Assembly: GCF_003967175.1 (NCBI RefSeq)
Contig: NZ_AP018553.1
Coordinates: forward strand, 1,847,982 to 1,911,981
Source: Sulfodiicoccus acidiphilus
GTDB taxonomy: Archaea; Thermoproteota; Thermoprotei_A; Sulfolobales; Sulfolobaceae
DNA length: 64,000 nt
Direction: 5' to 3'
Under the pieces are notes generated by a model. That model made no database searches and was not told the origin of the DNA. It worked only from the letters and a program-made list of their open reading frames with translations. The position numbers were made by a program, and so were the translations under genes. This document shows, piece by piece, positions 6,362 through 15,653 of the stretch; within the stretch, counting starts at the first letter, position 1; each line of letters begins with the position of its first letter.

Positions 6362-8869
6362 GTGCCTCGGGGGGAGAGGTTGAGGCTGAGGGACTTCGTG
6401 AAAGGGCTGGGTTACGACCCAGACGACCTCATCGTGGCGGATAGGCTCTCTCACCTGGTCGACTTTAAGAGGAGGAAGGAGTTCGTGGAGGCTCTCAGGA
6501 CTGACGGTGACTTCCCGGAAGGGCTCGAGACGTCCGTAAACGGGCTAGCGTGTGACGACGGCGGGAAAGGACACGAGGACCTCCTCGCGAGGTACTTCTG
6601 CAGCAAGTTGAAGGAGCGTAGTGGGGAGGAGATCGCCAAACTGATCGCGGACTCCGTTCCCGTAGTCGTCTACCTGCACGACGTCTTCAAGGGAGTGTCG
6701 ATGCAGGGTGGGGGAGAAGGGAGCGTCGCTAAGGCGCTCAAGAGAGCTTACGGAATTTACGACAGGGTGGCCAGTATAGCGGAGGAAGCCCCGGAACTCA
6801 TACAGGTGAAGGAGAACCATAAGAAGGACAAATACCCGGCGAGCGTAGTATCGGCGATATTTCAGGATGTCAAGGAGTTGTTTCCCTCTAATGGGTTGAA
6901 GGATAAGTTGAAGGAGCTGAACAGGTGGGTGAGCACGAGGCTCCGCAGTGAGAAGCCGGCGCCCGCAGCTGAGGCACCCACGATAGACGAGACCACTGCT
7001 CTCAGCCTCCTGTACATGCCTCAGAGGAGCTGGTTCACCGGGAGCGACGTCCAGGTGATAGCACATATGAGGGGGGCCCTCTACGTCTATTTGTTGAAGG
7101 GAGGAGCGAAGCTCATCAGGTTGAAGAACCCCTTCTTTGATCCGACGACGCTCAAGGACATCAGAGGTGCGACGGAGATCCTCAAGGTCTTCTCCTTTCA
7201 CCTGAGCCGCGAAGTGTTCAGCCGCATGCGGGTTAGGGAAGACCTCCTCGAGGACGTTTACGCTCTGAGGAACAAGCGTCCGGAGTTGGCCACACCCTTC
7301 GTGTTCTACACTACCCTGGAGAGCCTGTACCTCCTCCTTCCAGGGGAGGTGGAGGTGGAAACTCTCGTGGAGAAGGCCTTGGACGATACCCTTAGGGAGG
7401 TGCTGGAACCTTTCGCGGAGGGAGGTGAGGAGGACAACGAGGAGGAAGTTGAGGTCTCGTACGAGGTGTTGGGGGAGATGAAGCTCGACCTCTCCCAAAC
7501 GACCGTGTGTGAGGCGGCTAAACAGGTCAACGAATTCTTCGGGAGAGTCGACGTACCGGAACGAAGCTTCGCTTTCACCGTATCCTACGAACCTGTCCTG
7601 AGGACGTCCAGGGAACTCTGCGATAAGTGCAAGGTGAGGTACGCCATAGAAGAGGATGTGCTCAGTGAGCTTGACTGGTTACACGTGAGGGGACAACTCC
7701 TCGGAAGGAAGGAGAGGTTGTGTAACGTCTGCCTCGCCGTGAGGTTGGCGTGGGTGAGATCGGGTGAGTCCACGGGGAGGAGCCTAGACGAACTCGGGGA
7801 AGACGTAGTGACGTTGGTTATGAAGATCGACCCCCACGTCCCTAAAGGGGCGAAGGTGGACTTCGCTAGATCAGTGGAGGCGAAGGTGGCTGAGGAGGCT
7901 AGCTCTATCGCCAAGGAGCTCTCCGAGCTGGTCGACGGGTGGACATCGGAGTGGGAGCGGAGGACTAAGAGCGAAACAAGCGAGAGGTTTAAACTGGGTA
8001 CCCTGTCACCTGGGGAATTCCTCCACCAACTCAAGGCGACTCTAGGAGGGGAGGCGTCGGAAAGGGACGTGGACGAGTTAGCGAAAGTCGTCGACTGTAG
8101 AAAGAATGTATGGGATCGAACGAAGCTGGCGTTCGCGCTCTACGGACTGAAGACCATCAGGAGACTGGACGCGTGGGGTGGAGAAGAAGTGGGTGAATTG
8201 TTGGGAAAGGTACTTAATCTCTACAAGCAGCTGAACCAGTCGCGCCGAACGACGGAAGGTTCCAAAGTGCCTTGGTTCGAGGAATTGGTTCGCATGATTT
8301 GTGATAAGGTCGAGACGGAACTCCGAGTGCAGGACTCGGTGGACAGGAGGTTGGCCCAAATGGTGGAGTTCTACCTTCTATCTACGGACTTGGTGAATAG
8401 GCTTGGAAAGTCGATCGATAGAGCAGACTGGATGGTCTTGGTTCCGCCATCTGTCTTCAGCAGTGTGACGGTACTCGCAGTGAGGCACGCCGCGATAAGG
8501 AAGTTACTCGAGGCCCTAACTCCCTTGAGGTTAGACCCCCTCCTCGAGTACGATAAGCCTCCCATTGTGACTTTCCTCGTTAGGATGAGGCCGGAGGTTC
8601 CTATCAGGAACGTGTGGAACTTGGTGAGTGGAGGAGGAATCCCGTACTGCAGGGGGTGCGCGATCGCCCTGCTTCCGCTTTACGTGGGGAGGGGAGTTAT
8701 GGGCGTCCGGGAGCGGGTGCTCCTCTCGGAATGGACGGAAGACTCCATTCGAGATGCACTAAAGATAGTAGACGAGCTGTCCGAGGAGCACTACCTAGTG
8801 CGGAGTAGGTTTAGGACCGAACCCGAGTTGGACGGAGCGGTACTAGCCACGGGGAGGTTGTTGAAGTGA
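6362..8869 (+). CDS. Divergent Cas10-like large subunit without the GGDD cyclase motif
   Basis: The 835-residue protein starts at GTG 6362. An HD-like motif YLHDVFKG lies at 104-111 (compare HDxGK), with a later KENHKKDKYP. A four-Cys zinc site CDKC (420-423) and CNVC (454-457) sits where Cas10 has its treble-clef finger. In the second palm-like half, IDRADWMVLVPP (685-696) occupies the place of the usual GGDD, followed by a PPIVTFLVRM strand and a second CRGC. The catalytic GGDD is therefore absent and cyclic oligoadenylate synthesis is not expected. HD nuclease activity is possible but not assured. Its place between RAMP and Cas5-like genes supports the call. It is highly diverged, so exact subtype is uncertain. 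Confidence 0.7.
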   Translation: MPRGERLRLRDFVKGLGYDPDDLIVADRLSHLVDFKRRKEFVEALRTDGDFPEGLETSVNGLACDDGGKGHEDLLARYFCSKLKERSGEEIAKLIADSVPVVVYLHDVFKGVSMQGGGEGSVAKALKRAYGIYDRVASIAEEAPELIQVKENHKKDKYPASVVSAIFQDVKELFPSNGLKDKLKELNRWVSTRLRSEKPAPAAEAPTIDETTALSLLYMPQRSWFTGSDVQVIAHMRGALYVYLLKGGAKLIRLKNPFFDPTTLKDIRGATEILKVFSFHLSREVFSRMRVREDLLEDVYALRNKRPELATPFVFYTTLESLYLLLPGEVEVETLVEKALDDTLREVLEPFAEGGEEDNEEEVEVSYEVLGEMKLDLSQTTVCEAAKQVNEFFGRVDVPERSFAFTVSYEPVLRTSRELCDKCKVRYAIEEDVLSELDWLHVRGQLLGRKERLCNVCLAVRLAWVRSGESTGRSLDELGEDVVTLVMKIDPHVPKGAKVDFARSVEAKVAEEASSIAKELSELVDGWTSEWERRTKSETSERFKLGTLSPGEFLHQLKATLGGEASERDVDELAKVVDCRKNVWDRTKLAFALYGLKTIRRLDAWGGEEVGELLGKVLNLYKQLNQSRRTTEGSKVPWFEELVRMICDKVETELRVQDSVDRRLAQMVEFYLLSTDLVNRLGKSIDRADWMVLVPPSVFSSVTVLAVRHAAIRKLLEALTPLRLDPLLEYDKPPIVTFLVRMRPEVPIRNVWNLVSGGGIPYCRGCAIALLPLYVGRGVMGVRERVLLSEWTEDSIRDALKIVDELSEEHYLVRSRFRTEPELDGAVLATGRLLK

Positions 8870-9552
8870 GGTACCTTAAGGTCAAGCTGAGGGTCTACTA
8901 CGGAGGGAGGACGGAGTCCTTGCCCTCCACTACGTTGGGAGGTGCACTGACTTACTACTCGATCTTCGACAATAAGCCGTCCTTGAACGGTGGGTTCGGC
9001 TTCTCGGACTTCTTTCTCATAGAGGGAAGCCCCTACTACGTGACCAGGAACGCGGTCAACAGGTTGACGGCCCAGTCCTTCCCTCACCACTCTTCGGTGA
9101 AGTTAACTAGGGACTCAGCCTACGGGCTCTACGAGGGGTGTGTCGTGGGAGACCTCAAAGAGGGAAGGCAGGCGCTGAAGGGACTGATTCTCCTTAACTT
9201 CTCGGAAGTTCAGGAAGTCTCTGAGGAAGTGGGAGGGGGTCCGTTCTACGCGCTCTCGCTGCCCGTCTCCACGATGGAGGAGGCGTCGGCTTTCGGGGAA
9301 GTGGTGAGGGTGAGGTTCCTGAAGTTCCACGGTTTCAACAGCGAACTGTGTACGAGGCACCCTATCTACGTGCTGGACGGTGGGAAATTGAGGGAGATCA
9401 GGAAGAGCAGAGTCACATTGGTCGACGTTAAGTTGAACGGGGACTTCGACTTCAACGTCTTGCCCATCGAACAGATCACCGACCCCCTGGCGAAACTTTA
9501 CGTAAGCACTTCCCACGGCGTGGTAGTACCACGTCAGTGCTACGTCCCCTAA
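8866..9552 (+). CDS. Cas5-group RAMP protein (Csm4-like)
   Basis: The GTG at 8866 overlaps the Cas10-like stop by 4 bp, making it the last gene of the operon. The 228-residue product begins with a beta strand and LPSTTLGGALTYY (19-31), matching the Csm4/Cmr3 motif in which a helix follows SDTLxxAL. FGFSDFFLIEG follows. In type III complexes the Cas5 subunit holds the crRNA 5' handle and contacts Cas10, and Cas10-Cas5 adjacency is usual. I do not see a strong C-terminal glycine-rich loop. Confidence rests on the motif and on gene order. No cas6, cas1 or cas2 follows. Confidence 0.6.
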   Translation: MRYLKVKLRVYYGGRTESLPSTTLGGALTYYSIFDNKPSLNGGFGFSDFFLIEGSPYYVTRNAVNRLTAQSFPHHSSVKLTRDSAYGLYEGCVVGDLKEGRQALKGLILLNFSEVQEVSEEVGGGPFYALSLPVSTMEEASAFGEVVRVRFLKFHGFNSELCTRHPIYVLDGGKLREIRKSRVTLVDVKLNGDFDFNVLPIEQITDPLAKLYVSTSHGVVVPRQCYVP

Positions 9553-10740
9553 GTTACGAATGAGGATAGCGATAGGTGAGCGATCTAGGGACGTAACCCT
9601 TTTTCACTGTGAGAATCGGATGGATCCCCGAGGTGCGGACTCGAAGGGCAGTCCACTTGGGTCGATTCACGTCGTTATGGTGGGCACGGAGGTGCGACCT
9701 GGAACCCTAAACCCTCCGAACGTCTGAGTTGGGCGCCCCGACCTCCATTAAGTCTAGTTTAGTTGGCGGTCTACCAGGTGAAGAGTTGCGTAGCCTGTGA
9801 CGTCAGTGGTTGGCAGACGGGTCGTCACTCGAGACAACTTCAGATGGACGTACTCACTCAGTTCGCTCACGTGACGTACCCTGAGCTCGCGTAAGGAAAG
9901 GAGTGACTTCCTCCCCGTCAATTGGTCACTACACCTCTGGTCTAAGGTGAATGTGGAGAGTGTCTATGAACACCTTGTGAGTGGATCCCTAGCGCTTTAG
10001 GAAGAGCCTGCCCAGGGAGCACCTCACTGAGATCGACTAGGACAACGACTTCACGACCGTCCTCGTAACCGCGGTGTCACCTGAACCAACGATAGAAACG
10101 TATCTTTGCCGCGTTTAGGGCATGTCAGGGACGTGCACTCGGGCTCCTTCGGAGACCTAGCCGGTCCAAGGACTTCCACCTCGTAACGGCGACCAGCAGC
10201 CCGTGAACACACCCAATGCTCTACATCCTGCCTCCTCACGCCAAATGCGAGTCGCCGTAGCTCGTTTCTGGCCAGTCTCCCTCTCGAGGAAGTAGTCACA
10301 GAAGGGGACAGTACATGTAGCACCGACTTCAACCGAGCCTTCAGCGTTAGGGTGAGCCCTGAAACCCCAGTAGTCATCGAGAGTTTTTCCCAACGCTTCA
10401 TGTCAAAAAGTTCCTACAAGGGGAACCATTGGTCCTAAAAAGGGTACGCCCTTTTCTCCCCTACCGTGAGCCCGCCCTCGTACCCGGCCAGCACGGTCGC
10501 AAACTCCTCCAGTCTCCTCTCAGAATGTGAAGGTCCTACTTACCACCAAACAGTACCCCTGCATTAGGGAAGGAGCTGCTTGGACGGGCCTCTCGGGGTA
10601 AGGGAGGTAAGTTCGAACTGCTCTAAAGCCGTAACATCGGAGGGACCCTAATCCCCCTGGGAGTACACGGGTGAGTGATCTCTGCTCGTTAAGGCTTGAG
10701 GGGTGGAGCTCTGAAGTACCTCGCTCTAACCTCTTCCCTC
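9553..10740. other. Long non-coding or decayed stretch
   Basis: About 1.2 kb after the CRISPR operon has only short overlapping ORFs in competing frames and no recognised family. On the minus strand around 10440-10530 one frame reads SERRLEEFATVLAGYEGG, and around 10300-10395 another reads TLDDYWGFRAHPNAEG; both look like scraps of decayed genes. No CRISPR repeats were seen. Confidence 0.4.
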
Positions 10741-11215
10741 CCCACTTGATAATACTAATTTAGTATTACAGTAACCGGGAAAACTCGTCTCCTCTCCCCA
10801 CTTCCGCACATAATTCAGTCTTTTTTACCTATTCTATTGAAATTAAACTAATCTCTCCAACTCAAGCAGAGACACACGCGTGTTTAAGAAATTTCTTCCC
10901 CGTAAGTAAAATTGGTGGCGTAACACTGCGTTATCAAGTACAAAACTTCATAACAGTCGATTGTTTCCTGCTGGGGAATAACGTAATAATCCTCTCGCCA
11001 CACGTCTGGGTGAAAAGTATGACAAGATATAAGTCGTTGAGGCTGAGTTTTTCGCAATAACTTTCTTCATTATTAAACTTTTTAGTAAATGTTTTCTCAT
11101 TATTACAGAATTTATCAATGACTCTCCTCATTTCACCTATTATTTCTACCCCGTAAATTCCAACTCTTGTTCCCTAAGTCTTAGCCTCTCTTCAGTGTGT
11201 TTAGTGAATAAGCAT
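10740..11215. other. AT-rich island without a convincing gene
   Basis: Base composition drops clearly here compared with the flanks. One minus-strand ORF of 65 codons (10934-11131) is lysine- and asparagine-rich but has no recognisable motif and no clear promoter. The composition suggests acquired DNA. Confidence 0.4.
10748..10766. repeat. Perfect short palindrome in an AT-rich patch
   Basis: AATACTAA and TTAGTATT form perfect 8-bp arms around a single central base. It marks the start of an AT-rich block (about 10740-11300) that contrasts with the GC-rich surroundings. It could be a regulator site; nothing ties it to a gene. Confidence 0.35.
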
Positions 11216-11600
11216 TTAATACGAAACCACCGTCGATATGATTACGCACGGTGAGCCGAAAGAATCTCCGTATTCGGGATAAATTGAGATGTTCGTAACG
11301 TTTATTAGAATATCGAAAACTCTCTCATTCACTTTCACAGCAATCTTTGGTTCGTCTAAAACTTCGATTTTCCTTATCTTCGCCGACCTAGAATTCGCGG
11401 TGTTACTGGAACAGATCGGGCCAAACCTGGGCTTATCCGTATTTACGGATGGAACGCTCTGGACTACGAAGGAAAACTTATCGTCCCTCTTGAAAATTTT
11501 TAATATGGTGAAGAATCAACTCGATGTTCTCTTCCTCGGTCTCTACCTTGTACTTACCTTCGTGAATGTCCTGTAAGGTGTAATCTAGGACTTCACTCAT
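11216..11600 (-). pseudogene. Unrecognised small gene, second of a pair, with one frameshift
   Basis: An ATG at 11600 overlaps the end of the upstream gene. It gives MSEVLDYTLQDIHEGKYKV and a charged helix, then hits TAA at 11478. In the next frame the protein continues smoothly (DDKFSFVVQSVPSVN ... EVLDEPKIAVKVNERVFDIL ... ISIYPEYGDSFGSP) to a stop at 11216. Adding one base to the GGG of QEG (plus-strand ccc at 11485-11487) joins the frames into about 128 residues. It may therefore be an intact gene with a consensus error. I do not recognise the family. Confidence 0.5.
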
Positions 11601-11859
11601 TCTTGATCCTCTTTACTCCCTCTTTCAGATCGGGGTCTAGGGGCTCTATGGAAATGTACGACACTCTTCCCCTATCGTCGATTCCTATAGTCACGAACGC
11701 TTCCCCTTCTAAACTTCTCTCCACACCCCTTTGAAACTCCACAATGAGGTTGCCGAATTCGCCGTCCACTAGTACCTGGAAGGAAGTGGTAGGAAAGGGA
11801 GAGGACGGATAGTTAGAGGAAACCTGAAGTCCAGACCTACTGTACTCCCATTCTTCCAT
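11593..11859 (-). CDS. Unrecognised small protein, first of a pair
   Basis: The ATG at 11859 (MEEWEYSRSGLQV) is preceded by an AAGATTTAATAC TATA-like element near 11882-11893, right for a leaderless start; the longer open frame upstream is therefore not used. The 88-residue product reads SFQVLVDGEFGNLIVEFQRG, then EAFVTIGIDDRGRVSYISIE, which suggests a small beta-rich domain. The stop at 11593 overlaps the start of the second gene, so the two are co-translated. A two-gene unit of small proteins in an acquired-looking region could be a toxin-antitoxin pair, but I see no motif to support that. Confidence 0.55.
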   Translation of the reverse strand: MEEWEYSRSGLQVSSNYPSSPFPTTSFQVLVDGEFGNLIVEFQRGVERSLEGEAFVTIGIDDRGRVSYISIEPLDPDLKEGVKRIKNE

Positions 11860-12234
11860 GATGTAGCTGGTTCCCTTCAGAGTATTAAATCTTTCACGAA
11901 TTTTCAACGACTGAGACTTCAATGCAGGGAACACTCGAGTGTACCCGGAGACGCCGATTTGTCGACAGTCCAGGTGCCTTCGCCCGTTCTTCGACAACTC
12001 CAAACGACCGGTGAAGTGCGCGTTCTATGCCAATTCCAGCGCACGCCCTTAAGTCCCACCCCTGGTGCGGACGTCCCCTCCACATGGATCCCCGTCCTGG
12101 AGGCGCTCCCACTCACTCGAGGCGCCGCGTAGGAGAGTGGTTAGACTTCCTCGACTTCAGGGCGTTCGCGTGTGATTTTGTGGTCCCTCGTCCATACAGC
12201 AGGTCTTAAAGTCCAAGGGAGTACGACCAACGTG

Positions 12235-12470
12235 ACGATGGACGAAGCAATTTCTGTCGAAGGCAGTTAGAGATCCGGGTTTTAGGAACGTCTTCTTCAC
12301 GCTCTTCCAGGAGAGGTCGGGTACCCCAAACGGCCACTTCCTAGGGACCGAGGAATACATCGAGCTGTTCGAGGAAGTACTTGGGGAAATGAGGGAGATA
12401 ACCGGGCGTTCGAGGTATTTGAGACGGCCTAGCGGACTTTTGACCAGGTGTCCTCCGACAAACTGAGGGA
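12235..12470 (+). pseudogene. Decayed coding scrap, unknown
   Basis: One plus-strand frame reads continuously as DPGFRNVFFTLFQERSGTPN, then GHFLGTEEYIELFEEVLGE, then MREITGRSRYLRR. This looks like real protein (amphipathic helix with the house codon use), but it has no start and is interrupted at both ends. It may belong with the integrase remnant that follows; the family is not recognised. Confidence 0.4.
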
Positions 12471-12554
12471 AACATCCCGGAGTTAGTAGAGTAGAAAAGA
12501 AAAGCGGAACACGTTGGGAGGCCTCGAAGTCGTCCTTCGAGGAGGTCGTCGAGG

Positions 12555-12870
12555 CTCTCGGCTCGCTTGAGGGAGTCCTACGGTCAGTTGAGCGTTCCTG
12601 GAGGCAAGACCGTTTACGGGCAGACTAGTCCCGACCTAGACACAGCTGAACTACTCGTTACAATCGACGACGCGGGAGAAAAAGGGTTCTTCCTCGCCTT
12701 AGCCGAAACTGGGCTGAGGCGCCGCCCCTGAAGGAGCGGACCTGAAACACAGGGTCGTCCGTGAGATGTGTCAATCGAAGGGAGCTTACGTTAGTTTTCT
12801 TCGCGAAGAGACTTCAAAGTGGTCGAAGGAGGCGTACTCACCTTACCTTAGAGACTTCGTAAGGGGATAG
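12555..12870 (+). pseudogene. Remnant of a tyrosine recombinase/integrase
   Basis: Scraps in the plus strand resemble the catalytic domain of an archaeal tyrosine integrase. TAELLVTIDDAGEKGFFLAL runs into AETGLRR at about 12648-12712, like the ALxxTGLRxxE segment with the first catalytic Arg. After a stop, SKGAYVSFLREETSKWSKEA and YLRDFVRG follow at 12770-12868, like the KRAYVxFxxxET segment before the H-x-x-R motif. The H-R-Y part is not found. Stops and shifts make it non-functional. It suggests that the poorly coding 9.6-16 kb stretch was once an integrated element. No att site or tRNA was located. Confidence 0.45.
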
Positions 12871-14029
12871 GAGGAAGGTTTGAGGAGATCGACCGGAGCT
12901 AACTCAGACCAGCGGATAGACCCATATTGGAGGGGGATACTGTTTACTCTCAGAGACGATTCCTTACGTCTTGACATTAAGGAAGGAACGAAGAGGGTTC
13001 CAGGTGGTTTCGCTTCTAGGCCTACGTTAATTGTCCTTTCCCTACGCGATTAGGGGGGTTTCGACGATTGTAGTAGGCTTGCCTCAAGGGCTTGTCGCTC
13101 CCAAACGGTTCGCGGTATTACGAAACCATCAAATTGCGGGAGGAAAATTAGGGAATTTGTCCTCAACCACCATGAGATCGTAATCGCGTATATTTGGTTG
13201 TTCCCTCTAGCCCTGGAACCTAACGACATTACAGTGTAGCTCTCACAGCTCAAACAGTACACTTAGTCGTTCAATTGTCCCTCTTCCTCCTTGCCGATTT
13301 CGGGGGAAACGTGAAAGTGGATCCTCGCCCTTCAGGGCAGGGACGCCGATTTAAATATTTTTATGCAAAACTAATTCGATGAGTAGGAGGGCGAAGCGAT
13401 GAGAGCTACTTCGATGGAGATCCCCCTCCTAGACCTCGACAACAACTATAAACATAGATCCTGAGGTCTCTACTATCTCACTTCGACGGTTTACAGGTAG
13501 ATCCTCATTGGAGAGTGGACTGAAGACCGTACGGGAGAGGGCAAAGTAGTTCATAAGGGGGAGCAACTTTGAACGCTGAGGTCTACATGTAGCTGTAGAC
13601 TCGAAGGTCCTCACGACGTGTTCACGTTCCCGACTAACGACTCTAGTGGGCCGATTCGAGCCGCTTACGTGCGCGTTTCGTACTGAAACGAAGGGGGGTC
13701 TAGGAAAGTGTACCTCGGCCCCGGACTGTGACGAGCGAATTGAGGCTATTCAGGGCGGTGAATTTAGGGCAAAGTGCTCAGGGAAGACACTGACGTCGAG
13801 CGAAAGTGCCACAGTCTTAAGAGTCCACACTTCGTTTCAGTACGATCGCGACTGAGGGTGGAGACTCGTCCGCGGCACGTAGATCGCGCGACCGCTCGAC
13901 GGCCTAGAGCTCTCGTCTCCACCGTTCCCACCTTTTTCGCACGGCCCACGCCGGTGTGGAAATTTCGTCGACGAAATTCCACGTAAATCGGTACGAGAAA
14001 AGTCCTGTCGATGTGGGAAGGGATTCGGC
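12871..14029. other. Decayed stretch with one IS605-like end
   Basis: No supportable gene in about 1.1 kb; several 60-70 codon ORFs are in conflicting frames. The only structured item is an IS605-like terminal hairpin at 13323-13346, listed separately. Confidence 0.4.
13323..13346 (+). repeat. IS200/IS605-like terminal hairpin, degenerate solo end
   Basis: The sequence cctcgcccttcagggcaggg matches the plus-strand sense of the right-end hairpin seen at 46400-46430, with the complementary arms GCCCT and AGGGC. No transposase gene remains upstream, so this is an isolated relic. Confidence 0.45.
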
Positions 14030-14860
14030 TCACCTCCTGGTTCTTATCACGTGTCCGGCGATCACTGTGATACCCTCCTTCCTGGCCTGTCTCCTGATCG
14101 CTTCCTCGATCGAGTTGGACACGAGGAAGAGCTTCACCTCCTTGGGCGTCTGGGAGCCCAGGACCTTCCTCCTGATCAGGAGCTGCTCTATGGCCCCCTC
14201 GTCGGCCAAGTTCTTCACCTCGAAGACGTAAACGTAGTCGTCGGTCTCGTAGAAGTCCACCTCGTACTTTCTGCCCTTCTCTATCACCCCCGCAATGTCC
14301 TCGACGACGCCGTGCTTCACGTTGGACGGATCCACCCCGTGGAGCTTTAGGGCCTCCCGGTAGAGCTCCATGATCGTTTTCTGGGCGTGTATTCCGGCCC
14401 TGGAGGTGAAGCTGTCTATTGAGACCTTGAGCTGTTTGAAGGAGAAGACCAACTCCTCTATCACTTTGGAGTGGCGCTCTATCACCTTCGAGTGTTCCTC
14501 CACGGCCCTCTGGAGGCCCTGGATAGCCTCTGAGTGTTGTTGTATCACCTTCGAGTGTTCCTCCAGGACCTTCGAGTGTTCCTCCACGGCCCTCTGGAGG
14601 CCCTGGATAGCCTCTGAGTGCCTGGCCTCCTCCCTCTGCAGCTCTAGTATGGCCTTGTCGTTTTCCTCCAACCTCTCCCAAACCAACTTGATCTGGTCGC
14701 TGTTGTCCTGCACTGCCTTAACGAGGGAGTTCACAGCCCTCTGAAGCTCGTCTACCTTCGACACAATCAAGTCCGCCCTGACCCTCTCCTCCACGGCACT
14801 AACTATGGTGTTGAGGAGCCTCTGGTCCTTCAGTATCCTCTCGACCACGTCCTCGCCCAC
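14030..14860 (-). CDS. Coiled-coil protein with C-terminal PD-(D/E)XK nuclease-like domain (DUF3782-like)
   Basis: The 276-residue product has a long heptad-type coiled coil (about 20-140), in which the block EAIQGLQRAVEEHSKV occurs twice through an 84-bp DNA repeat (copies near 14498 and 14582 on the plus strand). The C-terminal domain contains KYEVDFYETDDYVYVFEVKN; the D-(x)n-E-V-K pattern is that of the PD-(D/E)XK fold. A second, larger member of the same architecture is at 43296-44666. Such proteins are common in Sulfolobales and annotated DUF3782; their biological role is not known to me. The start is probably the GTG at 14860 (the next Met is at LLNT). Confidence 0.75.
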   Translation of the reverse strand: MGEDVVERILKDQRLLNTIVSAVEERVRADLIVSKVDELQRAVNSLVKAVQDNSDQIKLVWERLEENDKAILELQREEARHSEAIQGLQRAVEEHSKVLEEHSKVIQQHSEAIQGLQRAVEEHSKVIERHSKVIEELVFSFKQLKVSIDSFTSRAGIHAQKTIMELYREALKLHGVDPSNVKHGVVEDIAGVIEKGRKYEVDFYETDDYVYVFEVKNLADEGAIEQLLIRRKVLGSQTPKEVKLFLVSNSIEEAIRRQARKEGITVIAGHVIRTRR

Positions 14861-15117
14861 GCTAGCTCACACCTGATCTTCCTCATCTAGTTTATTAAAA
14901 GGTGCTGAGGTGACGCTAAACTTCCCTCTGGGGAGTGGAAATCGAACTGTGCGTCAAGTGCCGTGTGGGCGCGTTGCCTGGACGCGTCGTGCTTCACCTC
15001 CATCCCTCACTCCCGTTCCTTCGCCTCCACGGAGTCCGTCAACCCGCGGTGGGGGCACTCGAACTGTGAACTTTTCCCCGGCCCCGTCGTTAAGGGGTTG
15101 CCCAATCACGGCCCCAC

Positions 15118-15441
15118 TTAGAGTGACTCCACATGGATGTAGTCCTTCGCAGGCGTGAAGTCCTTGTCTCTCGTGAGCGGTCTCTTCCCACGCGTCCTCG
15201 CCGTTGAGGCCATCACCGGGTCCGAGACGAGCCTCCCCTTCCTCTTGAGTTCGTAGTACGAGTCGTCGTACTCCCCTGCCGCCACCTCGTTCGCAGGACG
15301 AACTACCTACGCTCCTATAGCCCTCGTAGTTCCTCCATCCTCTCCGGCGGCCCGAGGACCTCCGCGACTGAGGGCGAGTCGCAGACACGGTACACCTTTG
15401 AGTACCTCCATCACGACGGAGGTGTCTATTAAGGTCGCAGT
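15118..15441 (-). pseudogene. vapC: Broken VapC toxin (PIN domain)
   Basis: Directly after vapB, pieces of a PIN-domain RNase are readable in three frames: LIDTSVVMEVLKG with the first catalytic Asp, SVAEVLGPPERMEELRG, and the C-terminal half VRPANEVAAGEYDDSYYEL, then GRLVSDPVMASTARTRG, then PLTRDKDF up to the TAA at 15118. At least two shifts and a missing middle segment make it inactive. A decayed toxin beside an intact antitoxin is a typical end state for a vapBC pair. Confidence 0.7.
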
Positions 15442-15653
15442 TTGAACTCCTCGTGCACTTCCCTCTGGCCCTCCTCTAGGGCCTTAGAGTCCTCCTCGCT
15501 CAGGACCTCTCTGAGCATCCTGAGTACCTCCTCCGAGCTCCTCTCCTCCTCGAGTAAAGTTAGGAGGAACTCGTCCCAGCTCCTATCGCCCTTCTCTCTC
15601 TCCAGTTTCCGTTTGGTGTCCTCGGAGACCGAGATCTTAGATACCTTAACCAT
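15429..15653 (-). CDS. vapB: VapB-type antitoxin
   Basis: The 74-residue protein begins MVKVSKISVSEDTKRKLERE, a short strand plus helix typical of ribbon-helix-helix antitoxins that bind their own promoter. The acidic C-terminal half (SSEEVLRMLREVLSEEDSKA) would wrap the toxin. The ATG at 15653 lies about 25 bp from a TATA box (ttatatac, complement of 15673-15683), so it is leaderless. It overlaps the start of the broken vapC, so only the antitoxin remains usable. Confidence 0.75.
   Translation of the reverse strand: MVKVSKISVSEDTKRKLEREKGDRSWDEFLLTLLEEERSSEEVLRMLREVLSEEDSKALEEGQREVHEEFKLRP

Noticed and set aside
7561-7740. Cas10-like zinc finger considered as evidence for a transposase or polymerase
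   Set aside because: RAMP and Cas5-like neighbours and the palm-like second half fit Cas10 better.
13764-14681. 305-codon minus-strand ORF overlapping the coiled-coil gene
   Set aside because: It is a shifted-frame shadow of the repeat region with low-complexity Arg/Gly translation; the other frame has the nuclease-like domain.
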